A stretch of DNA of 64,000 nucleotides, taken from positions 62,001-126,000 of the forward strand of contig JAKOGH010000733.1 in the NCBI GenBank assembly GCA_024811115.1. The letters run 5' to 3'. The notes under the pieces are model-generated. The model saw only the letters and a program-made list of their open reading frames with translations. It was not told the DNA's origin and ran no database searches. This stretch comes from Terana coerulea (lineage: Eukaryota; Basidiomycota; Agaricomycetes; Polyporales; Phanerochaetaceae). A program made the translations under genes and the position numbers. Below are positions 40,822 through 52,646 of the stretch, piece after piece (the first letter of the stretch is position 1; the number at the start of each line of letters is the position of its first letter).

Positions 40822-41305
40822 ATACACCAATCTATCGTCTTTATTCTCGGTTGAAGGAAATCACGCGAGTTTGTCAGTCAACGTACTATATGATACCAGG
40901 TGTAATATTTGGTCTTCGATCTCTTCTTTCACGCTCGCTTGGTTTCTCTTACACCAGCACAGATCCTCTATATATCAACAGCAGTGCATACCGCTTGCAT
41001 CCTTACCGTAGTAGTAGTAGACTAAATGAGTTATCCTCCACAATTTTCTACGTTGGCCCTCTGCCATGGGTGGCTCTGGTGTACCATTGCCCCATATTGA
41101 ATTCAACTGGCAGGTGGTAGGAACTTATCGCATTACCACCGCGATTCTTAGTCGCGTAAACGGTATAGCAAAGGCAGTACCGCTTCCCGCATTTCGTGGC
41201 AACTCGCACACAAACTAGCGCTGTCGCAGCGGCTGGGAACGCTGGCACCCTCATTTATAACCCATAACTCTCTTCTCATCTCACTGGAAGTTCCGCAAGA
41301 CCACG
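40822..41305. other. Intergenic upstream of the peroxiredoxin gene
   Basis: No gene recognised. It holds the 3' flank of the LRR gene and the promoter of the peroxiredoxin gene. Confidence 0.5.
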
Positions 41306-42342
41306 ATGAGTGAGCAGAGACGGTCATCTCGCATTGCCTCGCAGCCAAAGAAGGAGGAGCCTCCGAAACCTGTGGCACGCAAGCCGACGAAGAAGAGGTC
41401 AACCGGAGATGAGGCTGTGCCAAGCGAGGATGGTCCGGCTGCGAAAAAGGTGCGTTGAGAGTTTTCAGGGGCTCATCACAGGACATGAAGCGTTTTCCTA
41501 CCTGTACCGAGCTGATAGGGCGCGCATGAATAACTCATATCTGTGTGCTGTTTAGGTGAAGAACTCGGAAGCAAAGCCGGAAGAAGAATCCGTTGGAGAT
41601 GCCAAAGTAGCTGAACCTGACGAGGAAACTAAGGCTGGTGAGCTCGGACCTGCCTCATCAGTAGCTCACGTCGTTTCCAACAATTATCTTGATATATAGA
41701 GTTGAAGCTGGTTGACATCGGCGACGTCCTGCCTTCCTTCACTCTCAAGAACGAGAAGGACGAGGAGGTTGACGTTTCTACTATTGCCGCGGAGAAGGGA
41801 GTCATATTGTTCTTGGTACCAAAGGCGGACACCCGTACGTTCCGAAAATATTTTGTCTCATGCTTCAGACTTCATGATGTCTGTGTGTAGCCGGGTGCAC
41901 GACTCAGGCCTGCGGCTTCCGGGACAGCTATCCTGACTACACGGCGACCGGCTTCGACGTGTACTGCCTCAGTGCAGATAGCCCGTCTGCTCAGACCAAG
42001 TGGATAACCAAGGTCAGCCGTTTATCTAGGCTATCTAATCATGCCCGATACTCAAGCCGACTCTGTGCTGCCTGGCTCTCCTACAGAAAGAGCTGCCCTA
42101 CTCCATGCTTTCGGATCCTAAGCGTGTCTTGATTGGCGCTCTCGGCGCGGCCGAGGGAGGCAAAGACAAAGCGAAGCCATTTCATCTTTGAGAAGGGTGG
42201 TAAGCTTGTGGACAAGAAGGTTCCAGTCAAGCCAGCAGACAGGTAAGAAACATGAGCTATGTGTACCATTGCATCCGTGCTAACGGCATTCACCAGTCCT
42301 AAACTCGCTCTTGAGTTTATCAAGACGCTCAGCAGTACTTAA
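41306..42342 (+). CDS. DOT5: Nuclear thiol peroxidase, BCP/Dot5-type peroxiredoxin
   Basis: Thiol peroxidase of the bacterioferritin-comigratory-protein class, about 215 residues. The basic N-terminus MSEQRRSSRIASQPKKEEPP resembles the nuclear-targeting start of yeast Dot5, and KKRSTGDE/AKKVK add further basic residues. The catalytic domain has IGDVLPSFTLKNE, ILFLVPKADTPGCTTQACGF (peroxidatic Cys and the second Cys five residues on), SYPDYTATGFDVYCLSAD, LPYSMLSDP, and KPADSPKLALEFIKTLSST at the end. Five introns. One extra A in AAA at 42,162-42,164 breaks the frame just before SHFIFEKGG; without it the family sequence continues. Inferred role: removing peroxides in the nucleus, reduced by thioredoxin. 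Confidence 0.92.
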
Positions 42343-42770
42343 ACCGCCCCAGCACTTGCAAAGGCTTGACGAGAATTTGTGCGCTGTGGTTGAGTGGTGC
42401 TTGAAGGTTGGATGCAGGTTGCTTTCTGTCTGGTTGACGGAGTGTACGCGAAACTCAAGCAAGGAGTGAGAGGGTGTTAGTGAATCTAAGTAGTACGGAT
42501 GTATCATCAGATTTGAATTCATCGGTAAAGCGTACAAACCAGATTTTTCGATCGCCCCGCAGAATGGCAGGGCGGCCGCTGTCATTGGCGGATCAAAGTT
42601 GAGAAAGGAAGGCGGCGGCCTCTGATCCTAACAAATACAAACAAATGTGATGGGTCACCGGAACCCCTAACCCCGCACTGACCTGCGACTAGTGCGGCTG
42701 TGGCCGTGGCCACTGCGCAGCTCTCCTCCTTACATCCATCCGCAGACATCCTTTCGTCCCATATACCACC
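42343..42770. other. Intergenic upstream of the WASP gene
   Basis: No gene recognised. A CT-rich leader (about 42,720-42,770) precedes the WASP ATG. Confidence 0.5.
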
Positions 42771-44261
42771 ATGCCAGCCGTCTCAACTCTTTCCCAGCGA
42801 CGAGAAGGCAAAAGTTATGGGCGCGATACCGAAGCCGAAGAATAAGATACACACAGCAGCGCTAGCTCGAATCTATTACGCCCACCCGAGCCCGAATGAG
42901 TGGTCGTATATCGGTATGGAGGGTGCCCTCGCCTTCGTGAAAGACGACACAAGGAAGGCGCACTACCTGAGGATGGTTGACTTGAAGGGTACAAGGGGTG
43001 TCATATGGGAACACGAGCTCTACGAAGGGTTTGAGTACTTCCAGGACAGGCCATTCTTCCATTCGTTCCCAGGAGACGTGAGTCGCTTACTCTTTTGGCT
43101 TTCATGATTCTAACAGCACTGTAGGAATGTATGGTTGGCATAGTTTTCTCAGACGAGCGTGAAGCCAAGAATATGTTTAAGAAAATCAGTAACAGAAAGG
43201 ATGAATCTAGTGCGCAAACATTCTTCATATTCATTGCTGGTTTCCTCATAGTATGCTAGACAAACCCAAGGCTTCGTCGTCTTCGAAGAAGAAATCCACC
43301 AAAGGCGGCAAGATTGACAAGTCACTTATCTCTGGTCCGACCCAAGGATCCTTCCGCCATGTCGCATCCATGAAGTATGACGACGAGAAGGGTTTCACTA
43401 GCTCTGGCGTCGACCCATCATGGGTGTCGCTGCTGTCTTCACTCGAAGCACAAGGCGTGGACCGAGAAACCATGCAGAACAACATGGACTTCATCAAGGA
43501 CTTCATAAGGGACGCTCAGACCACTGGTGTACCAGCTGGCGGAGAGCAGAAGAAGAAGCCTCCCCGCCCCCGGCACCACGACACCGCGGCCATGGGCAAA
43601 ACGACAGTCTCTCTGCTCCGGCGCCGCCCCCGCCCCCGCCCGCTCGTGGCTCGCGTGTACCTCCTCCGGCTGCGCCGCCTTCACCACCTCCTGCGCCGCC
43701 GGCTCGCACACCATTGGCCCCCCTCCGCCTCCTGCGCCTCCTACACGACCTGCGACATCCACTCCCGCGCCGCCTCCACCTCCTGCGCGCCCACCAACCG
43801 CAGCTCCTCCACCCCCTGCTCCTCCGGCTCGGCCTGCAGCAGGCGCGCCGCCGCCGCCGCCCCCTCCGCCGCCCCCTCCCCCCTCCGGCGGGCGGTGGTG
43901 CTCCTCCGCCACCCCTCCGCCACCGCCACCGCCCCCAACCGGAGGAGGAGCTCCTCCACCTCCACCTCCGCCTCCGCCCGCTCCAGGCGGTGGTGGTGGT
44001 GGTGTCGCTGTACCAGCACCCCAGCCGGGACGGGACGCCTTGCTATCATCTATCCAAGGTGCAGGTGTCCACGTCCTGAAGAAGCGAGGTGATACCGCCT
44101 CGCCCGCACCTTCTAGACCTACACCGCCGCCTGTGGAAGAAACCGCCAGCACCGGGGGAGGCGGTGGAGACCTGACGTCTGCGCTGGCTGCGGCCTTGCT
44201 CGAGAGAAATAAGAAGCTGGCGGACAGTGACGAAGAAGACGAAGAGGATGACTGGGATTAA
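42771..44261 (+). CDS. LAS17: WASP homologue, activator of Arp2/3
   Basis: Nucleates branched actin at endocytic sites and tips by activating Arp2/3. Domains in order: WH1 (AIPKPKNKIHTAALARIYYA, PNEWSYIGMEGALAFVKDD, HELYEGFEYFQDRPFFHSFP), a basic stretch, a CRIB-like GPTQGSFRHVASMKYD, a long polyproline region for profilin and SH3 partners, a WH2 motif (DALLSSIQGAGVHVLKK) and a C-terminal acidic tail ending DEEDEEDDWD. The tryptophan is the Arp2/3 contact. The ATG at 42,771 gives the family start MPAVSTLS only if one C of CCC at 42,793-42,795 is extra. Further one-base shifts occur in C or G runs of the proline region, near 43,565, 43,716-43,721 and 43,880-43,915. About 480 residues, three introns. 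Confidence 0.92.
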
Positions 44262-44684
44262 TCTCAGATGACATGGCGGCATCGCAGGGTACAGCACTAT
44301 TCCCTGGATGGATACCCTACTGCAGCATTCGAAGCCTGTACTGCCGTAACTCATACACTACCACTATTGTTTCGTACTATCCATGGCGAACGCTTCTAAG
44401 TGCTAGAAGATACAGAGCCTCCTGCGTTGCTAGCGAAGTCGCCTGCTTGACAGGCTGTGGTCCTGTGAGCACTGCATGGGTCCGAAAGCAGTCCTTGATG
44501 CTGTGGTAGTGTCGACCCTAACCTGAAACGCCTGTGTAGAGCTGCTCGGCGATCGCCGAGATGGTCCATACAGGGCGCTTCGCTCAGCTGTCTGCGATAG
44601 CCAGAGGCATTGACGGCGCAACTTATAATCAGCCTTCCAACCCTTCTCATCCCCTACCACCACCTCCCCCATTATACGCTCAGA
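44262..44684. other. Intergenic upstream of calmodulin
   Basis: No gene recognised. The calmodulin leader contains a pyrimidine-rich stretch at about 44,637-44,677. Confidence 0.5.
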
Positions 44685-45497
<813 letters not shown>

Positions 45498-46065
45498 ACA
45501 TCCCTGTTCGCCTCGCTATTCTCCTTTCTCTCTTCCCAGTACTCGCCGCGTGCTCTGCATCATCTCGTTATTGGAAGGCTTCCGCATTGTAGTATGATAT
45601 CATAAGGATACGCGAATATCCCCAACCGAATGTAAAGAATTGGCTACCCTCGGACATTCACATCAATCTGCCTCCCTTCGTCGGCGGAATACTCTGCGCA
45701 TGAGGCCATCCAGGCAGTCAAATGCTCGTTCGGGCAGACTGGTGATCTGCAGGTAACGTTTGAACTCAAACAACCTCGAGCTCCTGGTGCCAAGGGTCTA
45801 TGACTGGAACATTCGAGCACCTCGTCCTTGCATACGCCAGGGAAGTCTCCATTCCTGACAATCGCACACGATCTGCTGGGCTCGAACCAGACGCCTTAAC
45901 ACGAAAAAGTAACCAGAAATACCGTCGGTATGTCCTCCTCTCCTTCTGCTACGTACACGTAGGCTGGTAACGAGTCTAACGATCTGCCAAGTATCCTTGA
46001 TTATGTCTCTTTTGATTGATGACGTCCGTATACATGAAAATACATAAAATAAAGATAGAAGGCGT
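45498..46065. other. Convergent flank between calmodulin and the T1-type ribonuclease
   Basis: No gene recognised. A sequence at 45,880-45,905 has a tRNA-like GTTAAGGCG plus a hairpin around TTCGAGC on the - strand, but it does not fold into a full tRNA. Confidence 0.45.
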
Positions 46066-46651
46066 TTAGTCTCCCTTGCAGGCAACAAAGCCGTCGTAAC
46101 TCGCGGCACCGGTGTGAGTGACGACGCTGCATCAGGGACAACAGTTAGCGCTGCATAATTGTTAGAAATGTAACATGGATCCTTACGCGCAGTAGGTTCC
46201 GCTCGCGGTGAAGATGACACGGTCGGTGCCAGGAGATTGGTAGTTGCTGCTGGTGGAGGTGTAGATCTTGCCGCCGGGCATGATGGGGAACTATGCACGA
46301 CATGTCAGTCGATGGAGAACGAGGAGGTGCATGAGCGTAGCGTACCTCATACCAGGGGCCGCTGCCGCTGCAGTAGAGAGTGATGTTCTCTGAGGCCTCG
46401 TCGTAGTACTGGTGGGGGTAGTTGTCTAATGCAACATGAGGGCATGGTCTCCGAAAGCCAATACACGACATACCGGGTAGGTTGCCGCTGTTCTTGTCCG
46501 ATACGCCGGCGTTGATAGCAGCAGTAATGGCGGAGGAAGTGTACTTGTTGCTACCGCAAGTGACGGTGCCGGAAGGCAGGGACCGGGGAAGGGAGGCAGC
46601 CATGGCGGCCGAGGCCGACAGGAGGACAGCGGAGAGGGTCTTGAAGAGCAT
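46066..46651 (-). CDS. Secreted guanyl-specific ribonuclease, RNase T1/F1 family
   Basis: Small extracellular endoribonuclease cutting 3' of guanosine, about 130 residues. A signal peptide MLFKTLSAVLLSASAAMA is followed by a short propeptide-like SLPRSLPSG and the mature enzyme beginning near VTCGSNKY. The catalytic residues known from RNase T1 are visible: His in NYPHQYYDEA, Glu in GPWYEFPIMPGG, Arg in GTDRVIFT and His in VVTHTGAASYDGF. Cysteines CSGSG, TYCA and VACKGD fit the disulfides. Three introns, one directly after the catalytic Glu codon; frame intact. It lacks the long basic loops of ribotoxins, so a general nutritional or extracellular RNase role is more likely. Confidence 0.93.
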
Positions 46652-48271
46652 GGCTACCTTGTACAGTCGATGGAGCGGACGAGTACAAGGATCCCTCGCC
46701 CAACCTCGCGCACCTTTATATGCTGCCGTCGCGGTCCCGCCTTCCATAACTGCTTAGCTGCAGCATGCCACCCTGCCGTCTGCACCATGAGGACTGCCGG
46801 CAATACTTTGTACGTCTGCACGGTAGAACTCTGTCGACAGTCTCCTAGAACATGCAAGCCGATTATCCTTGCCGCCAGCGACGCCACGTTCGCTATACCC
46901 TAATTGGCAGAAATAATCAGTACGTAGACGAGAAGAGGGGTGTAGCAACCATGCGCATGCGTCAGAGGGAACATGAGACACCTACTTAGATAGCAGAAGA
47001 CCATGCGGGCAGAGTATGTATCATGATGGAGGAGGTCACTTTCGAAGGCATGAACGCCTTTATTGCGGAGCCGAGGGTCGTGCCGCTGCGTCCGACGTCG
47101 AGGCAGTAGGGTGGTGTCCGATGCGTACCTGCGACCTCTTGCTCCTCTGGTCATTGCCTTGCACGTTCTGCTCGTCCAGACCCGCGGTTGGCCGCTATAA
47201 TTTCATACGGCGTAAGCCTAGACACCGGCGTCAGCGCGAACGTTGGCGGCCGTGCATCACGCCAGAAAATGGGAGCATACCTGGTGATTTGCCGCGTCTT
47301 CGTGGGCCATATGGCTCCCCCACTTCGAGGACTGCTAGCCCATTTTCCCGAGAGATGGCACGCTAGGAGACCCACGCGCACGGAAGCACAGAAGAGTTCA
47401 TGTGTGCAAGATAAAGATAGATAGAATGAAACGCACATATGCGCTCTGAAGCGTCGTCATCATCGAGACGTCACGGAGTAGCGTCAGTGAAGACCAGGAG
47501 GTTCAAACAAGAGTCGCATCTGCACGTTCCACTCGTTCGCCGCACAGCCTGCGTAAGGAGATTGCAGAACTTCGGGGAACGGATATACCCACACCCGACG
47601 CATGTGGTGGTGCAGAATTGAGAATTGAACCTAAGGATGCCAGTCAGAGCGACGACTTAAACTTGACTCACAACGGACGATGCCACCGGCGCAAAGTGAA
47701 CTCACCTATGCGTACACCATACAGACAGTGCCAGGATGGTGGAAGTCAGAAGCAAGAGAGAAACGATATGCGAGCACGATTAGGCGCCGTAAGACGCACC
47801 GGCGCAGTGCTCAGCTTGACGAGCGTCGAGCAAGGCCTTCTCCGCATGGAACATGAAGCATGAAGCCTTAAAGCCTAAAGGATCGCAATAATCTAGAGAA
47901 AGTAAACACAATAATTCATGCTGACCTACTGCTCACGCATGAGCCTCAATAACTGCCATTCACCACCGCGCAACGTGATTTTATAATTAGACGCACTCCT
48001 CCACACAGCGCAGTTTCAAGTGTTCATGTTTGGTAGATTACGCAACGACGGAGTGGGTAGCACACCTAAGACAGCAAGGACAGGTATTTAGAATGCAAAA
48101 GTCCATGGTTTCCAAATGGCAATACAGATGTGCTAAGATAAATAGAAAGCGAGTCGTCACGAGCATGGATATAACATCGACAAGCCCTATCGCACAGACA
48201 GCCGTCCTCTCCCAGGACAATAGGCTCTCCAGCAGGCCTGCACCGAGGCGTTAGGCAATTTTAAGAGATCT
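46652..48271. other. 1.6-kb intergenic stretch
   Basis: Begins with the ribonuclease promoter (a TATAAA-like element at 46,716-46,721 on the + coordinates). Several frames of 60-120 codons occur on both strands, without recognisable motifs. No RNA gene, repeat or transposon seen. Confidence 0.45.
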
Positions 48272-49094
48272 TTATGCCTTGTTGCCGAAAGAGTGGGTCT
48301 GGTCGGAGTAGGGGTACGCGCCCGCGGGGTTGAGCAAACCCTGGTGCGCGGGATCCTGCGCCTGTTGAGGGTAGAAGGTGGGGGTGTAGGTCGAGCCGTT
48401 GCCCTTGGCAGGGTAGTATTCGGCTTCCGAGTAGAGCTGGTCGACGTAACGGCCAATAACCGAGGCGATGTCTAAACCCAAATTAAGTCCCAAGTCGCGG
48501 CGATCACGTGAGACGAACTTACAGCATTGAATGAGCAGCTCGATGACGACGATGACGGTGTACACAATCTTCTGCCATGTCTTGTAGCGGAAACTGCACT
48601 CCTCGCCCTGGAACGTGCATCCGTTGAAGAAGTTCTTGCCCGAGTACACGAAGTACAAGAGGAAGCCGACTGCGATGGCCGACACGAGGACCCATATCCA
48701 TGTGAGCACCGAGTAGGCCTTGACCATGCGACGGTTGCGAACAATGGCACCAATGAAACTAAAGGCGCATGAGCAATTTAGAAAAGAATTAGTCAAGGAT
48801 GAACGTACCCAAACAAGGCGACAAGACAGATGATCGTGAACACAGACGACGCGGCAATAATTATCCCTCTGCCAGTGTTGTTGACATTGCCGTAATCTAC
48901 ACCCTGAACGACTGCGCCCGATAGGATTTCTAGAGAATTATGAGCACATGCATAGTGCGCGTTTTTGAGCTTACTCACCATGCAGGAGGAACCAACCAAG
49001 ACCCGCCGCCGCTCCCGCAGAGAGGAAGGAGAGCAGCGAGAAGAAGAACACCGCCGCGCGGACAGGGATGCAGCAACAGAAATGTCTCGACATT
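48272..49094 (-). CDS. Tetraspan membrane protein (MARVEL-like)
   Basis: Four-span membrane protein of about 210 residues. It starts MSRHFCCCIPVRAAVFFFSL, with an N-terminal cysteine cluster that may be palmitoylated. Helix 1 runs into SAGAAAGLGWFLLH; helix 2 is IIIAASSVFTIICLVALFG. Helix 3 is VLTWIWVLVSAIAVGFLLYF, followed by an outer loop with two cysteines (FFNGCTFQGEECSF), and helix 4 is IVYTVIVVIELLIQC. A Tyr/Pro/Gly-rich cytoplasmic tail ends FGNKA. Three introns, intact frame. The family is common in basidiomycetes and probably localises to the plasma membrane or endomembranes; no activity is known. It is related in layout, but not closely in sequence, to the array at 54-60 kb. Confidence 0.85.
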
Positions 49095-50439
49095 TTCGTT
49101 GGTATGGGGGAGTCGGTCGGTGTCGGGGGTGCAAATAAAAGAAAAAGGAGTCAACAAAAGAAGTCACCTCCTGAGATGAGGAGGGAGAGAAGGAGAAAAG
49201 GTGGTGAACGGAAGAGGCATGTGGGGGACCGCTCATATATCGCCTCGGCCGTGCGCGCGATGGCGATGAGACATGATCTGGGCTGCACCGCCCACCCGCG
49301 GTGGCATCGATCCTACTTGCCTTTTCCGGGTACGCGCGATCACTGACGCGGCTTCTAAGCGAGCGCTCAGCCCCGCCCCTGCGGCGCTAGACGGCGCTCG
49401 TCCACGCACAGCGGGAATTTAGCGTCACCGCCACAGAGCTGGTCGTTGACGGCATCGCACCGCACTGTGTACTCGGATGTGCTGCGCAATGGACAGACAG
49501 ATGTACAGGGTGTGTGCATTCTGTGGAAGAGCGAAGACCGCAAGGACTGTGCAAGGCGGTGGTTGTAATGTAAATTGCAAGGAATCCGCAGGTAGCCAAG
49601 GCAAAACCGGTGGCGCCGGTTTTCACACATCTGAATATCCAGCGTGCACTGGCAGATGCACAACGCCCAGAGTGATAGAGATGATCTCGGAAGCAGCTTT
49701 AGCGTTCGAGGGTCACCTTTTACGCTACCACCCACGTTTTCAGGCTCGTGGAAAGCGTATGCATTGCATTCCGCGAAAGCGGATCTTCGCAGAGCGAGAT
49801 GTTCAGGCCCCTCGGACGTATTCTACCTCGCATTCCCGATCAACGATTTGGTTGTCTGAGTGAACAAAGGCGAGCTCCAGGCGATCCCGCACTGTCAAGG
49901 TTACGGGTTTCAGTCCGGGACGGGACATACGCCCTGGCGGATCCGTCGATGAGCTTGTCCGGGTGTCTCGGGCATGCCGGAAGGGCGTACTATACATGCA
50001 CGTCCATCGCGTGAATGTGAGCGGGCGAGTTTGAGGCAAGGACAGCAAGTGTGCTAGGTGTCGGACACGCACGCCGCGATGTGGTTTTGCTTCCTATGTT
50101 GACTGCGCTCTCTGTGAAAAACACGAAGGCTGAGCATGTCATGACATATCGAAGTCCTTGGACAGCTAACCACCGTCTGCTGCGCACTAGTACAACATGG
50201 GCCAAACACCTCTTCCTTCAGTCTGACGGCATGGATAATGTAGGTTCAGCACCTGCGCATGCAAGCACACCTGGTTTGGATGCAAGAGTAACTTTGCCGA
50301 CATACCTACAGCCGAGAGGTCAGCAGAACTGTACCTTTGCAGAGGCTGACCTCCCAACATCAGCGCAACAAACGAAGAGCCAAGCTAGGGGAACCGATGC
50401 AGATGAATAGAACCTATGAGTACAACAGAGAACACCATT
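49095..50439. other. 1.3-kb intergenic stretch
   Basis: Upstream of the tetraspan gene there is a purine-rich run (49,130-49,230). Beyond it, only short unrelated frames occur. Nothing recognisable. Confidence 0.45.
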
Positions 50440-51309
50440 CTAGTCCATTCTTCCTTTGAGCTTGCGCGTTATCACCTTGTCCTTAGTTCTGCAGCAAAGC
50501 CGCCCTGTCAGACATGCGACCCAAACTAGCAAAGCGAACACGAGTGCTCACATGAGATGCACGACCGCGCCCCAACCCGAGAACGCATCCCGGTCCACCG
50601 CGTTCAGCAGCGTCTGCGAGATCGTCTCAAACAGGTCGTCCGCTTCCAGGTCCGGCTCCCACAGCCCTTCCGCCACACCGAACAGCTTCTCGCTCGCCGT
50701 ACCCGCGACGACGAAGTCCTTCGCGAAGTTCAGGCATCCGATGAGGTCCGTCGCGGCGATGAACGGCGCGTAGCCGCCTGTCGGTGTCTTCTGCATGCCC
50801 GCGATAACGGGCTCGATGAAGTATGGGCCAAAGCGCTTCTCGTACAGGGTCGAGGAGACGAGCTGGGCGAATGTCTGGGGCTCGATCTCGCGCTCCTCCC
50901 TTGACGGTGTACATGTTCACGCGGTATCGGAAGACTTCTCGTCTGGAGTGCATTCGAGGTATGAGGGGAAGGGGAAGGGGAGTCTGTGAAGTGAAAGAGC
51001 TCACAGTGTGGTAACATCGGAAGCAAGCCCTGGTAGGCCAACGTATAGGCGGTCAGTGACCGGGAATATCTAGCCATGCATTCACAGCTGTTAGTACATA
51101 TACTTTCGGGCAAGTGAGTAGGTATGTGCCTTCTCAAAGTTTGATGAAATGGACAGAGATTGAACACCCAATCTCAGGTCAGATGCAATGGCGACACAGT
51201 CCTTGCCCACCATGGCTATAACGGAGCCACCGTTGTATTGCATGATCGACTGGATGGTATGAAAGCGTTTAGCATTCTATTCCATCTAGAATGTACAAGC
51301 ACATACCAT
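50440..51309 (-). CDS. PUP3: 20S proteasome subunit beta type-3
   Basis: Non-catalytic beta3 subunit of the 20S core, about 205 residues. The first exon is only the ATG (51,307-51,309); splicing to 51,249 gives MSIMQYNGGSVIAMVGKDC, matching the eukaryotic beta3 start. VAIASDLRLGVQSL, IFPVTDRLYVGLPGLASDV, FRYRVNMYTVK, APFIAATDLIGCLNFAKDF, VVAGTASEKLFGVAEGLWEP and a last exon ending TRKLKGRMD follow, as in other eukaryotes. The intron at 51,070-51,129 starts with GC instead of GT. One extra base in a CCC run at 50,898-50,900 (+ strand) breaks the frame before the EEREIEPQTF-like segment; I treat it as a sequence error. Beta3 lacks the catalytic Thr1, as expected. Confidence 0.95.
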
Positions 51310-51793
51310 GATGTGCTAACAATGCTGAAAGTAAATGAAGGAGGACTGGAGTGGGAGCGGACTGCTGAGGATGAGTGTACGCGCAGAGGTCGTTTACGGA
51401 CGCGTCACACAGGTTACGCGTCGCTTGGAATTGTCACCTACGTCACATCCATGTGTCACAGGCGTGACTGTTACAGTATGTAACGCTCTTCCTCCTCGTT
51501 CGCTGTCGACTTCAACGTCTTCAACGAGCACATTCCTGGCCTCGGTTTCCTGAACGGCTCACGCAATCCTCACCAGGCACTTGTCAACTCTCTACAGTTC
51601 TTACTGCGCTTCACGTTTTGGCACTCGACCTTCGCCACGTTCAAGGCCAGAATATCCATATTCAATCCTCGCTCGGGGACGACTTTTCGCGCTTTGGATT
51701 CTGCAGGCAATGATATACTCCAAGACAGCACTCCTTTCATTCGATTATACTAGTACACGGCAATATACAACATTTCCATACTCTTGGCCGCAT
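51310..51793. other. Intergenic between PUP3 and the small hydrophilic gene
   Basis: No gene recognised. It holds the PUP3 promoter and the 3' flank of the neighbour. Confidence 0.5.
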
Positions 51794-52186
51794 CTACTTG
51801 TTCAGCTCCGCGCTGCGAGCACGAAGCTCATCGCGGCTCTACACATCTCTGTCAGCACACCCTTCGGCGATCAAACCCAGCGAAGCTACATACCTTGGGC
51901 TGCTCGACGTTGCTCCTCAGCTGCTCGCTGGGGATGTAAGGGCCCGGCGTGTGGAACGCCTGCTGCTCCGGGTTGGAGTTGAGACCGCCGCCGAGCTGCG
52001 GGGGCTCGAGGTCGCGGGGGTCGTTCGTCTTCTACAGGGTCATACCCACTGTCAGCAGCTGTAGATGCGGGGATACATACGGAAGGGGCGTACAGCAGGG
52101 TGAGGCTGGGTGTGGAAGCTCTGCTCTTCCTGCTTGTTCTCGTTCTTGTGCGAAGAGGGCTTCAGCTTGTTGATGATGGAAGACAT
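51794..52186 (-). CDS. Small hydrophilic protein of unknown function
   Basis: A protein of about 90 residues read from three exons: MSSIINKLKPSSHKNENKQE, a middle with NDPRDLEPPQLGGGLNSNPE and QQAFHTPGPYIPSEQLRSN, and a last exon ending RDELRARSAELNK. It has no membrane segment or cysteine and is probably disordered. The join between exons 1 and 2 (near 52,080) is off by one base as written, which fits the homopolymer problem seen elsewhere. I know no named family; small proteins of this kind are common in mushrooms and often highly expressed, but that is not shown here. Confidence 0.6.
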
Positions 52187-52646
52187 GACGGGTATCGTGA
52201 AAGGTCGTTTAGTGAGGGTGGGGGGAGGTAGTAGGTAGTTTGGTTTGTGGTGCCGCTTGGATACTCTACCAGGCGGTTTTATACCGGGACTCTGCCACTG
52301 CGCAGTTCCGTTGTTTTTCGTTTACAGATCGATGACGCAGCTAGCACATGCTCCGCCCTGCGCCTCTGGAGGAGACTCTGCACTGCGGTGCTGTGGAGTA
52401 TGCTCATGCAAGCAGCAAGCTCCGGACGCTCTCGAATGGATCCCCGCAATGCCACAAAGGGATCGCAGCATAGCCATAACCAAGCTCAAGATGTCCAGAC
52501 AAGTCCAGGAGCGCACAGAGTGCATGTATGTGGAAAGTGTGTGTGGTATGTCGGCGTAGTCATTATATGAGTACAGATGTTACGTATCTAATCCAGCGTA
52601 GTCCATAGGTGTACATTTGGTTGATAACTTCAATTCATCCAGCAAA
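52187..52646. other. Intergenic between two small hydrophilic genes
   Basis: Upstream of the 52,186 gene there is a TATAAA element (52,276-52,281 on + coordinates) about 90 bases before its ATG. No other gene seen. Confidence 0.5.

Noticed and set aside
43439..44152. Long Gly-rich open frame on the - strand opposite WASP
   Set aside because: It is the mirror image of the polyproline-coding region; no start context or family support.
45870..45985. tRNA-Ser/Leu-like fragment on the - strand (GTTAAGGCG followed by CTGG-TTCGAGC-CCAG)
   Set aside because: The D-loop-like and hairpin elements are suggestive, but there is no 7-bp acceptor stem and no T-loop with TTCRANY in the right place; at most a decayed tRNA.
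46066..46651. Ribotoxin (sarcin-like) reading of the secreted ribonuclease
   Set aside because: Catalytic residues match RNase T1, and the protein is too short for the long basic loops that direct ribotoxins to the ribosome.
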